Shown: positions 47,638 to 59,389 of the stretch, piece by piece
Position numbering within the stretch: the first letter of the stretch is position 1
How the letters are laid out: every line of letters begins with the position of its first letter
NCBI RefSeq assembly: GCF_002999335.1
Contig: NW_020312358.1
Span: 62,001-126,000 of the forward strand
From: Cyclospora cayetanensis
Lineage: Eukaryota; Apicomplexa; Conoidasida; Eucoccidiorida; Eimeriidae
DNA: 64,000 bases
Reading direction: 5' to 3'
Notes under the pieces: generated by a model
What the model was told of the DNA's origin: nothing
The model's database searches: none
The model's input: only the letters and a program-made list of their open reading frames with translations
Program-made: the position numbers and the translations under genes

Positions 47638-50348
47638 GCATTGATGAGGCTGGCAGAGGGTGCGTGCTGGGGGCCATGGTCTACGCCTGTTTCTTCTGTC
47701 CAAAAGACAGTATGGAAAAGCTGAAGGCCTTGAAAGTGGACGGTACGGATGCTGTTACTGTTGGTGCAACTGCTGATCCTACCACTGTTCGGCTCCTTGT
47801 GCCAACATTTCGCTTGTCGCAGTGGTTGATTTGCCACAGGGGCTTTCTCCTCTTCTGCCGGGGTAATGACAGAGCTGCTCACGGCATGCTCCTTTTGGGG
47901 TGTCTCTATGGTGCTGCTCCCACCTCCCATCCTGTAGTGGAAGCCCTGGCCCTTCTATGCGTTGTTCAGATTCGAAGAAACTAACGGAGGACCAGCGGGA
48001 GGCGGCGTTTGAATCGTGCATGCAGCAGAAGGAGGCCTTCGGGTAGGGTGGCGTCCTTCTGAAGGGCCGTGTGCAAGTCCTTTGTGTTTGCATGGCTCAT
48101 GAGCTTTGTGTTCTTGCTGGATTCTATCGCTAAATGAAGTCTACGTTTCCTGCGGGGCTTAATTCTGGAGTCTTGGAAGAGAATGCTGATAACGTGTTTA
48201 GCGGGGGCCTTGTCCTTCTGCTTGGTCCTTTAAGTTGTGCCTCGTGATTCTGTGCCTGCGCAGATGGAGGATCCACTCAATTTCACCTCAAGAGATCAGT
48301 GCCAAGATGCTGCGAAAGTTTGTCCCTGACACCCTTTAGGCTTCACGCTAGCCGGTTTTGCACTTCAGTGACGAGCTAGGTATTTGCCCCCAGTCGTGGG
48401 CACATGGGGTTTAAAGCGTTTCTTTTAGGCTCTGAGACTCGAAATTTGGTAAGCTAAGGTGCTGCTGTTCTCTTAGGCGCAAAATCAGTCTGAACGACAT
48501 ATCCCACGACGCTGCAACGGACCTCATTGCGGCTGTCTGTAAGCAGGGCGTACGCGTATCCGAGGTGCATCGCAAATTTAGACCCTAAGGCCTTACATCT
48601 AACACCTGCAGACTTACATGAATGTGCGCGTAAAAGTAGCAAACTTTTGATATTACGATTTTGGGACCAGGGAGTCACCAGGGTATTATTGTCGTGCCAA
48701 GTGAGGATCTATCCGTAGCTAGGGATACACATGCAGATACGGTTTGCGGTTATGGATTCTGTTCTGAACTTGCGCGGTTGGCGTGGCCTTTTATTGTCAT
48801 TACGAGCATCAGGTGTATGTTGACACTGTGGGCAAAGCGGATACTTACGAGAAGAAGCTGCAGCAGCTTTTCCCATCTGTAAAGATTACGGTGCGCGTTT
48901 TTCGTTCTTCCCCTCTTTTTACGCAAGAAGCCGTGCAAACCCGCAAACGGAGGGGCGGCGTCAGTTGCAATTCTCTGATTCAAACGGGCGACTTACGCTC
49001 CTAATCAAACTCTAGCCCCACCTTACTTTGAGGTCCAAGGGCTCGGTGCTCTCGCTCAGCTGTTGCGAAAATTCTGTTTCTCTCTGTATGGGGTGTAAAA
49101 AGAAGGAAAGAGAAGATGGAGGACATTGTGTGGTGGCATGTGCACAGGTTAGGGAGAAGGCGGACTCACTCTTTCCCGTTGTCAGTGCTGCCTCGATCCT
49201 CGCCAAAGTTACCAGGGACAGGGCCCTGAAGCTCTGGCCTGCCCCAGTGCGCCCTGTAAAAAGGCTAAAGCAGCTACAAGAAAACCAAGAGAAGAAGCAC
49301 CAGGCAAAAGGAACGAAAAACACAAGTGCTGCAGCTGATGCGGTATCAGCTGAGGAGGAGGCACAAGGCGAAGCGCAGGAGGCAGTCTACGGGACCGGCT
49401 ATCCCGGAGGTGATTCACTGTTGTTTGTATCCCTTAGCACTCGGAGATGTTATCCGTCCCTTTTAGAGCTCTAATTGCACATGCATTTTTTTCGCTTGTT
49501 CTCACCTCAGACAGAATCACCGTAGCGTTTCTCAAGGATTATATGGATCCCGTTTTTGGCTTCCCGGAAATCGTTCGCTGGAGTTGGCAGACAGCAAAAG
49601 ACCTATTTGAAAAGGAGGGAGTGCAGACGCAGTGGTGAGGCACACACTCTACCTGTCCTTAGGCAACGCACAAAGAAAAGCAGTCTTGCTGCCGTCGCCG
49701 CTGCTGCTGAGACACTATTGCTGTATTGCTGTTGTTTAGGGCGCCTTCGGGTCATCATATTTCAAGTGCATCTGGCTTGAACGATAGAAAGGTCTTTCTT
49801 ACACGCATTTCCGGCGAATCAATTGGTGTCTTGAGCTGCGTGATACGGTGTAAATTGAGTGGTTAGATCCTATGCATGAGCAATTGAGTCGACCGCATGC
49901 ATGTGTCCGGTAGTCACGCCATGCGTGTACTCTGCGTATTTACTATATGACCTGTTTCGGGGTGTTGGAACCTGAATCACGTTTCGAGTTGGGCGCTTGT
50001 TGCAGTGCTCGTATTCTTGGTAGAGTTCTTCGTTCCTCATGGGATCTTCATTACTCTCTCCACAGGAGTTTACGCACGCTCTCCACCCATCTGTTGTGCT
50101 ATTACCTATCCGTAGCTTGTTTTTTCTACTCATTTTACGCGCTAGACGCTGCTTTTTCCACCAGGTATGAGGAAGTCGAGGATGAAGATGAGCAAGCAAA
50201 AGACGCCCCCGCGGCTAAACAAAGTCGGATTACCAGTTTTTTTCAAGTTAAGCCCAAGACAGGAGTTTCTATAGACAGGCCTAAACTTTTCGTACGTAGC
50301 AGAATAGAGCTCATCACCAGTGCAGCACGTATCTGCGCAAGTAACTAA
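47638..50348 (+). CDS. RNASEH2A: Ribonuclease H2 catalytic subunit A (first exon not located)
   Basis: Cuts RNA in RNA/DNA hybrids and at ribonucleotides misplaced in DNA. Eight exons join in phase: 47638-47742, 47970-48042, 48264-48317, 48477-48564, 48813-48890, 49148-49409, 49511-49634, 50165-50348, giving 322 residues from the second exon on. Family motifs in order: [15 protein letters not shown] (catalytic Asp and Glu), [48 protein letters not shown] (catalytic Asp), [15 protein letters not shown] (catalytic Asp), YGTGYPGD, and [10 protein letters not shown]. All four acidic active-site residues are there. About 50 charged residues are inserted before YGTGYPGD. The C-terminus carries QSRITSFF, a textbook PCNA-interacting motif. 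The first exon, upstream of 47638, was not found. Divergent from the aminotransferase gene. Confidence 0.93.
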
Positions 50349-53144
50349 CTGCGGCATTTCTATGCCATGTATGCATTATACCTAGTACGCATGCAACACA
50401 CTTATAAAACAAATGCTATCCAATGTCTCAAAGTCCTGGATGCAAAATATCCAATGACTAGTTTCACACATTTGGGGAGATGAATCAGATCCGCTCCCGT
50501 TGACAGGGCACAGACACGCTCTAGTCAACTGCACGAAGCGCTGTCACAGAATCTTGTAGAGCGCTTTAATCGCTGCGATACGAGCACATCTTCTCACCTG
50601 TGGGTGAAAACATCCCCAATAGCTGCCCATGTCTACTTGCTCAAGCTAACATACATAACAAACGCTTTCGGTACAGATTGCGCTCTGCTTGGGGGGACAC
50701 ATTTCTAGAAACAAGCTTCCCCACCCAAACCTTGCTGCGTTTGGCATTAGTTTTTACTAGTTAATTGTGATTGCCTTCACTGCGTTCTTCCGTTAAACGT
50801 TTGGTATTGAGTACGAAAGCGCAGAGCGATATCGGGGCCCAACGGAGCCCAGCTAGACAGATACGAAATCCAATCAATTTTCCTATCGTACGATTTTCGG
50901 GCATGCAGCTGTAATACTAATGCCCCACAGTGGCCTGGGGTAATAGAGAAAAATTCATTCACACCTGTTCTTCCATGTTCCCAAGCCAAGTATTTTACCC
51001 AATAGTTTACGTGCCCCCGTTGTTCCTTCTTGAATTTTATACACTAGTATTTTTGGGGCTATCATGTTCTAGGCAGCGTACGAAATAATCATCTGCAGAC
51101 GAGAGGAAGATTCTTTCAGTTGTGAGGGGCTGAGGCATGCGCATGACAGCAGCTGTCAGGACCTTCGCTGCTTTTAGTGAAACACAGTCTATTTCTTTCG
51201 CCGCAAGCCATTTCCCTCTGGCTTTACACCGATTCCCCTGTGTCCCCTCCTCCTCCCCGCCGTCGTGTCTACACTCTTGGCTCGTAATGATGCAGCAGTA
51301 AAGCTTGAAGAAAAGAGCGCATGGCTGTACGTATAGTGCACGCGTGTACTAGGGGTATGCTCATGTTTTACTAGCTGCATTAGGAGATATTTGTGGCCGA
51401 TGGTCGCTCATTAGATGAGGCTTTGTTTGTGGAGTGGTTGAGAAGTGCAGCACAGAGAGACGTGTGTTCTTTGGTACCACCAAGGCAGTTGCATTCTTCC
51501 TTCCAGCCCCGTTCCCATCATTAGACATTGCATCCTAGACACTTAATACTTCCGTCGCTACAGAATTGAATGGGCATTCCTCTTCTTCGCTGCTTCATAG
51601 ACGAAAGCGATGAGACTACCCATAGCCCCTTTTCGGCAAGGAGATTATGGTCATAGACCAACGGTGGGGGCAATGCAAAGAGATAGGTGCATCTCTACCA
51701 CCAGCAACCATGGGTACAACAACTGCATTTTTTGTAGCACCGTTTAATCAGTGCCAAAAGAAACACGTTGCAACTCCCTGTTTGTTCGGCGTTTTTTGTG
51801 TTGAGGATTTACTTGAACGCTTCCCTAACTGCCTGCTCCCACCTATTTTCAACAAAAAAGCTTGCCTAGGTTTCCCTGTGCTTAGGCTCCCACGTTTGCA
51901 TAAAGTGCTAATAAGCTGTAAGGATCGTCGACCGAGTAAAGACCTGCAGGGCGTGGTGCCGCTCCGCTGGAACCAGCTGTACCTTGAAAACTACTGTTCT
52001 CAGGAATAGCTCATAATTCTACGGAAACATTTAGCTCAAACCCTGTCACCAACCCAGTCCAGCAAACACTCGGATTTCTGGCTAACAGCCAAATACGAGC
52101 CCCTGAAGTAGTAGGCTTTGGGATTTTTGGCAACGTTCCTTGCTGCGTTCAGCTTACTCATCATCTGAGGTGCGCATGTGGCATTCTTACTATAGAAACC
52201 AATGCCTTTAAAAATGTAGAATATAAAAGCCAGTAACCAATAAAAGGGATGCTTGTCACAGAAAAGTACTCGCTGAGGAACTCGCCTGGCGCCTTCGGCC
52301 TTTCAGGTGGTGCCGGAGCCCCACCAAGAAAAAAGCTCATCAAAGGCGACTTGCTTTGCAAGCAAGGTCTGCATAGCTCAAAGCGTAGCGTTCCAATGCA
52401 TTCCAGTTGTCCACGTCTCAGAGACTCGTTCACAATAAGCACAAGAAAACTTTCTTCCTCTCGCGGGTTCTCGCAGCATCTGATTACGCATTTCATCTAG
52501 ACTCTGCTCCCATGCATCTCTGTTTGACTTCTCCCCCAGAAAATCAGCCCATTACCACACCTGTTGCCATACCTTCGTATCTCGTACAATGTCTGTTGCT
52601 TTCATATTGCTACGACCGTGGGTCGTCAACACCAGCCCGAGCCCCTAAACATGTAGCTGGTATGTAGTTTCGCGCCAATGTTTGGCTGGTCCTCCCTTTT
52701 CTGAAACGGAATAAAGGGATAGGAGAAACGATGTGTTTTTTAAGAGTAAAACGTAGTATTTAGTTTTGGCGAAGTAAGGTTAATGGTGGCACAAAGCTGT
52801 CACTCACCGAAGGATTCCCATCAATGAAAGCCAATGTCCGTCCTAGTCGTAGATGACGAGCCTGAAAATCTATCGAAAAATCCAACAGAGTGCGTCTGCA
52901 TGAACCTGTCGAAGGGCTAATACTACGCTGTTACCCTCCAAAACCGCCGAGAGTGCCACTGAAGCTGTAGCGAGCTAAACCACACTTGGCAACATTCTAC
53001 ACTACTAACTATGCTAAGAATTTGCAAGATAAAATAAATTCGTGATTTGCCTGCTTGTATAACTTGCTTGTTGAAGAGTGGTGTTAGTCCGAAACAATAG
53101 GGCACATGGTTATGTACACGAACTCCCATACGCTATTGACTACT

Positions 53145-53520
53145 AGCTGTAAATGCTCTAGATGTTTAGAGGCTGCAGCTTCGCTAGGGTGAAGGTGTAG
53201 CGGGCACAGCTAAAACTTTGATACCTTCTGCTACACTAGTCTTGTTTCTCATAGAACCAGCAAACAATCAACTACTTTATGTATGCGTTCGTGCATTTAT
53301 GTCGCACCGTGTTGTTAGCTTCATACAAGGACGCAATGGTGTGTGCATCTGCGCTGTGTGCCTGGTTGGCCCTCTCCCCTCCTTTTAGAACTCTGCATGG
53401 AGCGGGTAGGCAAGGGTGGAAGCTCGTTTACAAAGCTTCCAGAAACGCATTGTCAAGTAACATCGAGTTACGATTGGATGTTTTCTCACGGAAACCATAG
53501 GTGGAACGCTAACAGTCTGT
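53145..53520. repeat. Degenerate dispersed repeat, copy A
   Basis: Contains ctagctgtaaatgctctaga, tctgctacactagt and ttctcacggaaaccatagg blocks that recur, altered, in 56640-57010; the first block also recurs at 43680. Read by eye, the similarity over the first 30 bases is about 75-80 percent. The family is unknown. Confidence 0.4.
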
Positions 53521-56500
53521 AGCATCTCTTGCTTCGATGTAGCTGTTCCCTGCTCGGCTACTGGTTGTGGGTGCAGTGGGATGTCAGGCTTCCACACAAC
53601 AGTCGTCTAGCTCTGATCAAGCTAGTTGGTAGTACAGTAATCTGACTTTCGTGGGCAACAGTGTGAAAGAAGAGCCCTCTGACGATGGAAGTTGATTGTG
53701 GCACAAAGCCTGTGAGGTGGAGGGGGATGGTCTGCAAGCTGATGTGAACGCACTAGCTTTACAGCTAGTCGAAAGGCACAAAACATCTGCCGGTGGAATC
53801 TATTTATGTTTTATACGATTGCACATGCGGAAAAATGCGTGAAAGGATAGGCAAGTATTCGAGGATTCCACAAACTATTTGGGGATGTACCGCGCTTTAT
53901 GCTTTGATTTTTCTATGCGGCATGTCTAAGGAAACACTCAAGCAGCTACTTTATTCGAGTAGGGGAAATAGCCTGCCTCTAGGGATTACCACAGTTCATC
54001 CCTTCATACAAGCCGTGACGCACCGTTTTCCCCGAGTTCAGCTTAACACCAAGCTTCGATCTAATTAAGGTTACTTAAGCGCAGAAGCCTATCATGAGCT
54101 CTGTGTATGAAGAAGCATGGAACTTTGGTTCACAACAGCCACAACGTAGATGAAGAGCTTCTATACTAGTGATTCATCTGAGGTCTGTCTTGAGTATCAC
54201 GTCAGATGGTCTCATGGTGGGCAGCAAATCATTGATAAAAACAGCTGACCATTGGGGCTTTCATAAATGATGGGTTTCTCGAGGTTTGCGGAGCAAGTGC
54301 AACAAATCCTGTGTCGATGTGTGAAAGAAAAACTCAAAGTTGGTAGTTGAGGGAAAGCTGTGTATGTCGGCGCGGTGTCAACCGGCCTTGGCCTACAGCT
54401 TACGGTAAACGAGAACGCCAAGGGGCACCTGCACTCCTAACTAGCCACAGAGAGTCCTACAACAACGCATTCGCTATAATTGTGTGAAACAGGGTAATAT
54501 AATGCAGAGCTGCCAGCGCATGCAAGAAGGCAAAGAACCTGAAACAGGAAGGGCTCCAACGGATGCAAACTTATCGGCGAGCGAAGCACGCCCGTGCTGA
54601 GACTATTGATGTAGTAGAGGGTGCTGTTATCTACTAGTACGCTGCGGGGGTCCTAGAGAGCCAGTCGCTTGCTTGCCGTTCTCATCGCTTCTCCGAAGCT
54701 GAGTAACGGTATGTAACGAGAGAACAGGTTCTCTTTGCGGTGTGGTGGGGCGTGTAGAAAAAGCAGCATCATTTTTGTGGGTATCTTCTTAGTATTAAGA
54801 CCGATCTTAAGCCTCCAGTATACTCTTCGATGTGCTTCACGGAGAAGTTAAGGACTCTGATAACCCCAGAGTTTTTCGCTAAATCCAAGGGGTCGCCGAT
54901 GCGCTCTCGCGATGCCCCAGCGACTCACTGTTTGTGCAACGAAACCGCCATTGTCTGTGCTGGCTAACTGATACTACAAAAATTTGGATGCTTCGTATGC
55001 CTTTCAGTTCATTGCTCGCGACTTCATCACCAAAATCCAAAAGGGCCAAAGGGTGAAGCACTAGCACGATGCAGAGATGACCTGCACTGTAACCCAAAGT
55101 GGGGACGCCATCACATGTGAAACTTCAACTCCAATCTGCAGTGATGTTTTGTGCAAAGCACGTGATCATGTTATTTTGGCCCATGGTAGGATCCGCACTA
55201 CAGTGGACAGCTCTCATGTTCCTTCTTGTGACCTAGGGTGCGTCCTGTGGCAGAAGAGTATGCTTTGTCATGCCCAGATTGTCTGTAGCTAAAGCTGCAA
55301 GAGTCTTCTTAACTGAGTCTTTCACAAAACGTTTTGAGCTTTGAAGGGATTTTTCTACTCCCACCACGACTTCTCTTGCTGGACTCCCAGAGGTCGACGA
55401 TCAAGATAACATCTCCATGGCAAACATATTCAGCAGTTATGCCCACTTCATCCCTGGCCCCAGCTCTGTGACGCCGCAGAAAGTTGCTTTTTTAAAGCTT
55501 AACCCATGTCTAGAAGCTTTGCAGTGCAGTATCATTAGAGCGTACGAAGGAGTATCATTAAAGATACGGATCCAACTCCTTAGCGGGATAATCACGGAAT
55601 TATGATAAGCGGCGGCAGGCTGTGCTTCCCGACGCTGGTCTGTTGTTTTAGTGTAATGTTAGGCCTTATGAGGCACACTACAAGGTTACAAGAGGAGCAT
55701 TTTCGGTTACCAGATGGCTAGGACCATGTGTCATCCTCTCACAAATCAGTGGCCTTTCTTACCCTATCCCTTTTCTGCGTCACAGAACTATCATCATTGG
55801 CTCTAAGAGAAAGTCTCAAACTCTCTGAGCTATTGGCTCTGTTTTCTTTGACCCATGTGGAGGCAGACGATCCAGAGGCGGCTGCAGAAGTGCAAGATTT
55901 CAGGATCTCAAAGACACTGAACAAACCTTTTTAGTGTAATGGGGTACGGAGTGCCAAATCACTTTTAGACAGAAGAGCAGGTGCAGGCTTCCATGCTTGC
56001 GGGATTGTGCGGCTCGTTTGAGTAACAACACTAGTCGTCATGGACGAAATCCTTGAGAGTTTTGATGCCTGTCCGTTCCCAGCACATGTTTGCCTTAACT
56101 GTGGGTCTTGCTTGGAACGGATATACTCCACATTCAGGCTTATGAACAGGTACACTTGAGAGTGGCTGTCCGTGCATTCTTACTTATGCACCTTTGGGGC
56201 TTAGTTGTTGACTATGCAGCACGCGCCTGCTGTTTTTGCATCCAGGTGCCGTTCTATGGGGCACAGAGGCAGTGCTAAACTAGCGTGTATTCTTGGTTCC
56301 TTCTACTTAGCTCACTTGGTTTTTGTCTTTATAAGCAGGCGGCACGGACATTTCAGCGGTTTGGCGACAGTGACCCATCCCACCGCCTTGGTCCTGTTGG
56401 TTGGGTCCCTCGTTCAAGTTGGCTAATGTGTCGATCTTTTCCCCCGAGCTATTTGGAACTAGCGGTTGCTGCATATCTTGATTTTCTCATATGCAGCGCC

Positions 56501-56639
56501 TCGGAGTTTTGGCCTGCGTGGAAAGTGGCGGTAGGGCGAATAGTCTTTTGCTGTCGTGCATGCAGCTGATCCCAAAGGCGAAGTGCAAGCCACAAGGGCA
56601 TGTGCTTGATATGGGATGCGATAATGTAGCGCGCTAGTC

Positions 56640-57010
56640 TGCACTCAAACGTTTTCTGCTACATTAGCTACGCTCTACTTAAACTGGCAAGAAAGTGACT
56701 TGTTGGCTTGTTTGTCAGGATGCCTTGTTTACTGTGACGTAATGCTAGCTCGAACAAGAAGATGCTGTGCTTCGCTAGATGCTCTGTGCACCTAGCTGTG
56801 AATGTTCAGAATGCTTAGAGGGTACATCTACGCGCACCCTAGCTGTTTGTCTCTCTCTCAAGATGGATGGTCGAAGGCGAGTGGGCAAACGATAGCGGGA
56901 AGGTTTGAAGAAGACAACAAACAACTTTCCATTATCTTTTCGTTGTGTGGTGATCCATGCCTTCTTACGGAAACCTCAGATGGAGCGTTACGGAAGGGCT
57001 GTAGGATGGA
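56640..57010. repeat. Degenerate dispersed repeat, copy B
   Basis: Contains tctgctacattag (near 56655), ctagctgtgaatgttcagaa (56792) and cttcttacggaaacctcag (near 56965), which match blocks of copy A near 53145-53520 but in a partly different order. Rearranged or independently decayed copies of one element would explain this. Confidence 0.4.
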
Positions 57011-58381
57011 CACAAATCAGGTAAGCATCGTCAGGCCAAAGCACGTTTTAATAAAGCTTTAAGAGGACTCACTAACTCAGACCCAGCCAGCATTCTTCAA
57101 CGAGTAAAAGGGTTCACCCTAAAGCCGTTTACTCTGAATCTCTAGCCTGTGCAATGCTTAGTTCTGTTCAGCGACTCCTGATCACGTGCCTATTAGGTGC
57201 AACAGCGACTCCGAATTATGGTGGTAGGCCATGGGAATCAGATCTCAGAAAGTGATGTGAGAAGGAGCAGAAACGCTTGTTGCTCTTGTTCCCGCAGTAT
57301 CCGTCGAGCCAGATCTACTACACAGACAAGTTTAGCTGAGATATTTACTCACTAACTAGGGGAAAAGCCGATCGCTGCTTGTATGAATAGCTCGAATTCA
57401 TTCGAATCTTATGTTTTTTCTTCTGGAGGAAGTGGCCAAAACGCTCCTTTTGCCGGCTTTATCGGCTTACCTGACAAGATAGCTCGGACGCGGGCAAGCA
57501 CCCCATATTGAGCATAGCATCATAGCTTGCGGCAACAAGGCATGAATAAGGCGTCATATTCACACCTTCGTCACGCCCAACCAATAGTGTGGCTGTGCAT
57601 TATAGAGCTACACTCTCAGGAACTCGGGCGTAACTGGCTTTGATTAAACAACCCCTGCCTAATACACTCTGTGAGTAAGGGATCCTCAATGATCTAATGT
57701 GAAAGGGCTCCTTGCGCGCGTTTGCATTTGGCCATGCAGAAAAAATGGCGTATTTGTAGCTGCGGAAATGGACAGCCGCCCACGCGTAGCAGACGTTAAT
57801 GGTTGTGCATAAAAAGTGGCTCGTTTACTGTAGGTAGTAGTCTACGAATAGCAATTAATTGTTGTTTTTCTATATAACCCTTTACAGTGATTGGAAGCAT
57901 TACTTCGCCTTGAACATGTGGTGGACTGCTACAAAAGCTACCAATGTATCGAGTTACTAAAGAGAGGGGAGGGCAGGCTGGGCTATAGTGGGCGTTTCCA
58001 AGGCCTTATAATGCCTCAACTTAGTGACATATGTATATTAGCCCACTCGTAAGCAGCATGGGAGGGATAGCGTTCATTCTGCTGCTGTGGGTGTTATGAT
58101 CCCATGGCATAATCTGCTTTTCGACGTTGGGGAAACGGCAAACTGGCTTGCATGAGGAACCACGGTGAAACAGCCCCAAACCTGGTATTACAAAAAGTGT
58201 TGGAGTTTTTTCTTGCTTTGGTATTGTTTTAATGCTCATTATTTTTCGGTGGTTCAGCGACACTGCAGCTGTGTCATCATCGATCTCGGATGGCTTCTCA
58301 CCTACACTTGCAACTAGCGCGGTCTTGAACCATCCCATTTTGGCTCCTCAGCCCTCAGTAGAAGCATTTTCAGCATAGTGC

Positions 58382-59389
58382 ATGCGTTTCCCACACCTGC
58401 CTTCTCTGCTTTCACAAAAGCTCTGGCGGTTTCAGCTGCTAGGCGAAAAATTCCTGGCTACCTGTCGAGTGCTAGGTTATGTAATATCCTGGTCTGACGA
58501 GCTCAATGAGTGTTTTACCATACTATCAAGGGAAATGTGTCTGTCTAGGTGTATGGCTTTGATTTGCTTGGCTGTCGCGACTCTTTCTACGTCTCAAGTG
58601 GGGCCCGTCTCTGTTGCAGCCAGTTGGGATGAAAGAGAGGGTTTGCCAGAGGTGGATGAGGCGGATCTAGACCTCAATGAAGATTTTGTTGCTACACCAT
58701 CTGCTACTGAACTCGCAGCGAGGGAGCAGGAGAAACAGAAGAACTTATATGACCAGGAAACCACAGATTACTCCGAACAGTTTGATGTTGACGATGGCGA
58801 TGAGCTAGAGGAGGAGACGAGTAAAGAAGTGGGGGTTGAGGTGGCAGATTTAGGAGGGGATATCGACCTTGTGGACAGCTTAGAGGACCTTGAGGATCGA
58901 GATGTTGATATGACAGTGGAACAGCCATTAAAGAACACGGCTCCGGATACTGTGGATCCCAAACCGAGCGGTGCTGAAGGCATCGGTGAGCAGCTCAGTG
59001 GTCACATTATACAAACGAAAGACGAGGATGGAATAGAACTGGACACTTCTCTTCTCACCGCTGAAGAATATCGCTTTGACCCAAACATCAAGGAGTTTAT
59101 TGACACGGTGCCAAAGTTTGATACAAAGCAGAAAGATAAGAAGAAAAGGGAAGAGGAACTCAAGCTGCAGCGGAAGCTGAACAACAGCATGGGCATCTAC
59201 AATACCGAGATGACTGTTTTTCGCGAGGTTCAGGAGAAGAATAGAGGGAGATTTACAGGTGACATTGAAAATGCAGAGGCAGAGCTGCAGGCCCCTGAAA
59301 GCCCCGGGCCCTTCAAGCGACTCTACGATTGGTATGATAGTCGCCTGAAATCGCTTGCAGAACGATATGGATCAGAGCAAAAGGAATGA
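58382..59389 (+). CDS. Acidic secreted protein, single exon
   Basis: A 335-residue frame from ATG 58382. A better start is ATG 58535 (residue 52), because it opens a typical signal peptide: MCLSRCMALICLAVATLS, then a likely cleavage after PVSVAA. The mature part is about 255 residues and strongly acidic (EADLDLNEDF, DYSEQFDVDDGDELEEETS, DLEDRDVDM), followed by a Lys-rich helix (KDKKKREEELKLQRKL) and a C-terminus GPFKRLYDWYDSRLKSLAER. There is no transmembrane segment, Cys-rich or adhesive module in the mature part. Acidic secretory proteins lacking adhesive domains exist among Eimeria microneme proteins (MIC2-type); that link is only a hypothesis. No intron is needed and no CAG runs occur. 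Confidence 0.8.
   Translation: MRFPHLPSLLSQKLWRFQLLGEKFLATCRVLGYVISWSDELNECFTILSREMCLSRCMALICLAVATLSTSQVGPVSVAASWDEREGLPEVDEADLDLNEDFVATPSATELAAREQEKQKNLYDQETTDYSEQFDVDDGDELEEETSKEVGVEVADLGGDIDLVDSLEDLEDRDVDMTVEQPLKNTAPDTVDPKPSGAEGIGEQLSGHIIQTKDEDGIELDTSLLTAEEYRFDPNIKEFIDTVPKFDTKQKDKKKREEELKLQRKLNNSMGIYNTEMTVFREVQEKNRGRFTGDIENAEAELQAPESPGPFKRLYDWYDSRLKSLAERYGSEQKE

Larger units (their letters stand above)
50349..58381. other. 8-kb gene-poor region
   Basis: No open frame here shows family motifs, a chain of phased exons, or the codon bias of the flanking genes. The longest frames are 51647-52009 (plus, 120 aa) and 52496-52161 (minus, 111 aa); the latter contains MSFFLGGAPAPPERPKAP followed by hydrophobic sequence and is the only one I would test for a transcript. 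No CAG runs occur. Degenerate repeated blocks lie near 53145-53520 and 56640-57010. No tRNA, rRNA or snRNA was recognised. Confidence 0.5.

Noticed and set aside
51647..52009. 120-codon plus frame in the gene-poor region
   Set aside because: No recognised motif, no signal or membrane segment, no phased neighbours; length is within chance for 8 kb read in six frames.
58021..58338. 105-codon minus frame upstream of the acidic protein
   Set aside because: No motif, overlaps the likely promoter of the plus-strand gene.
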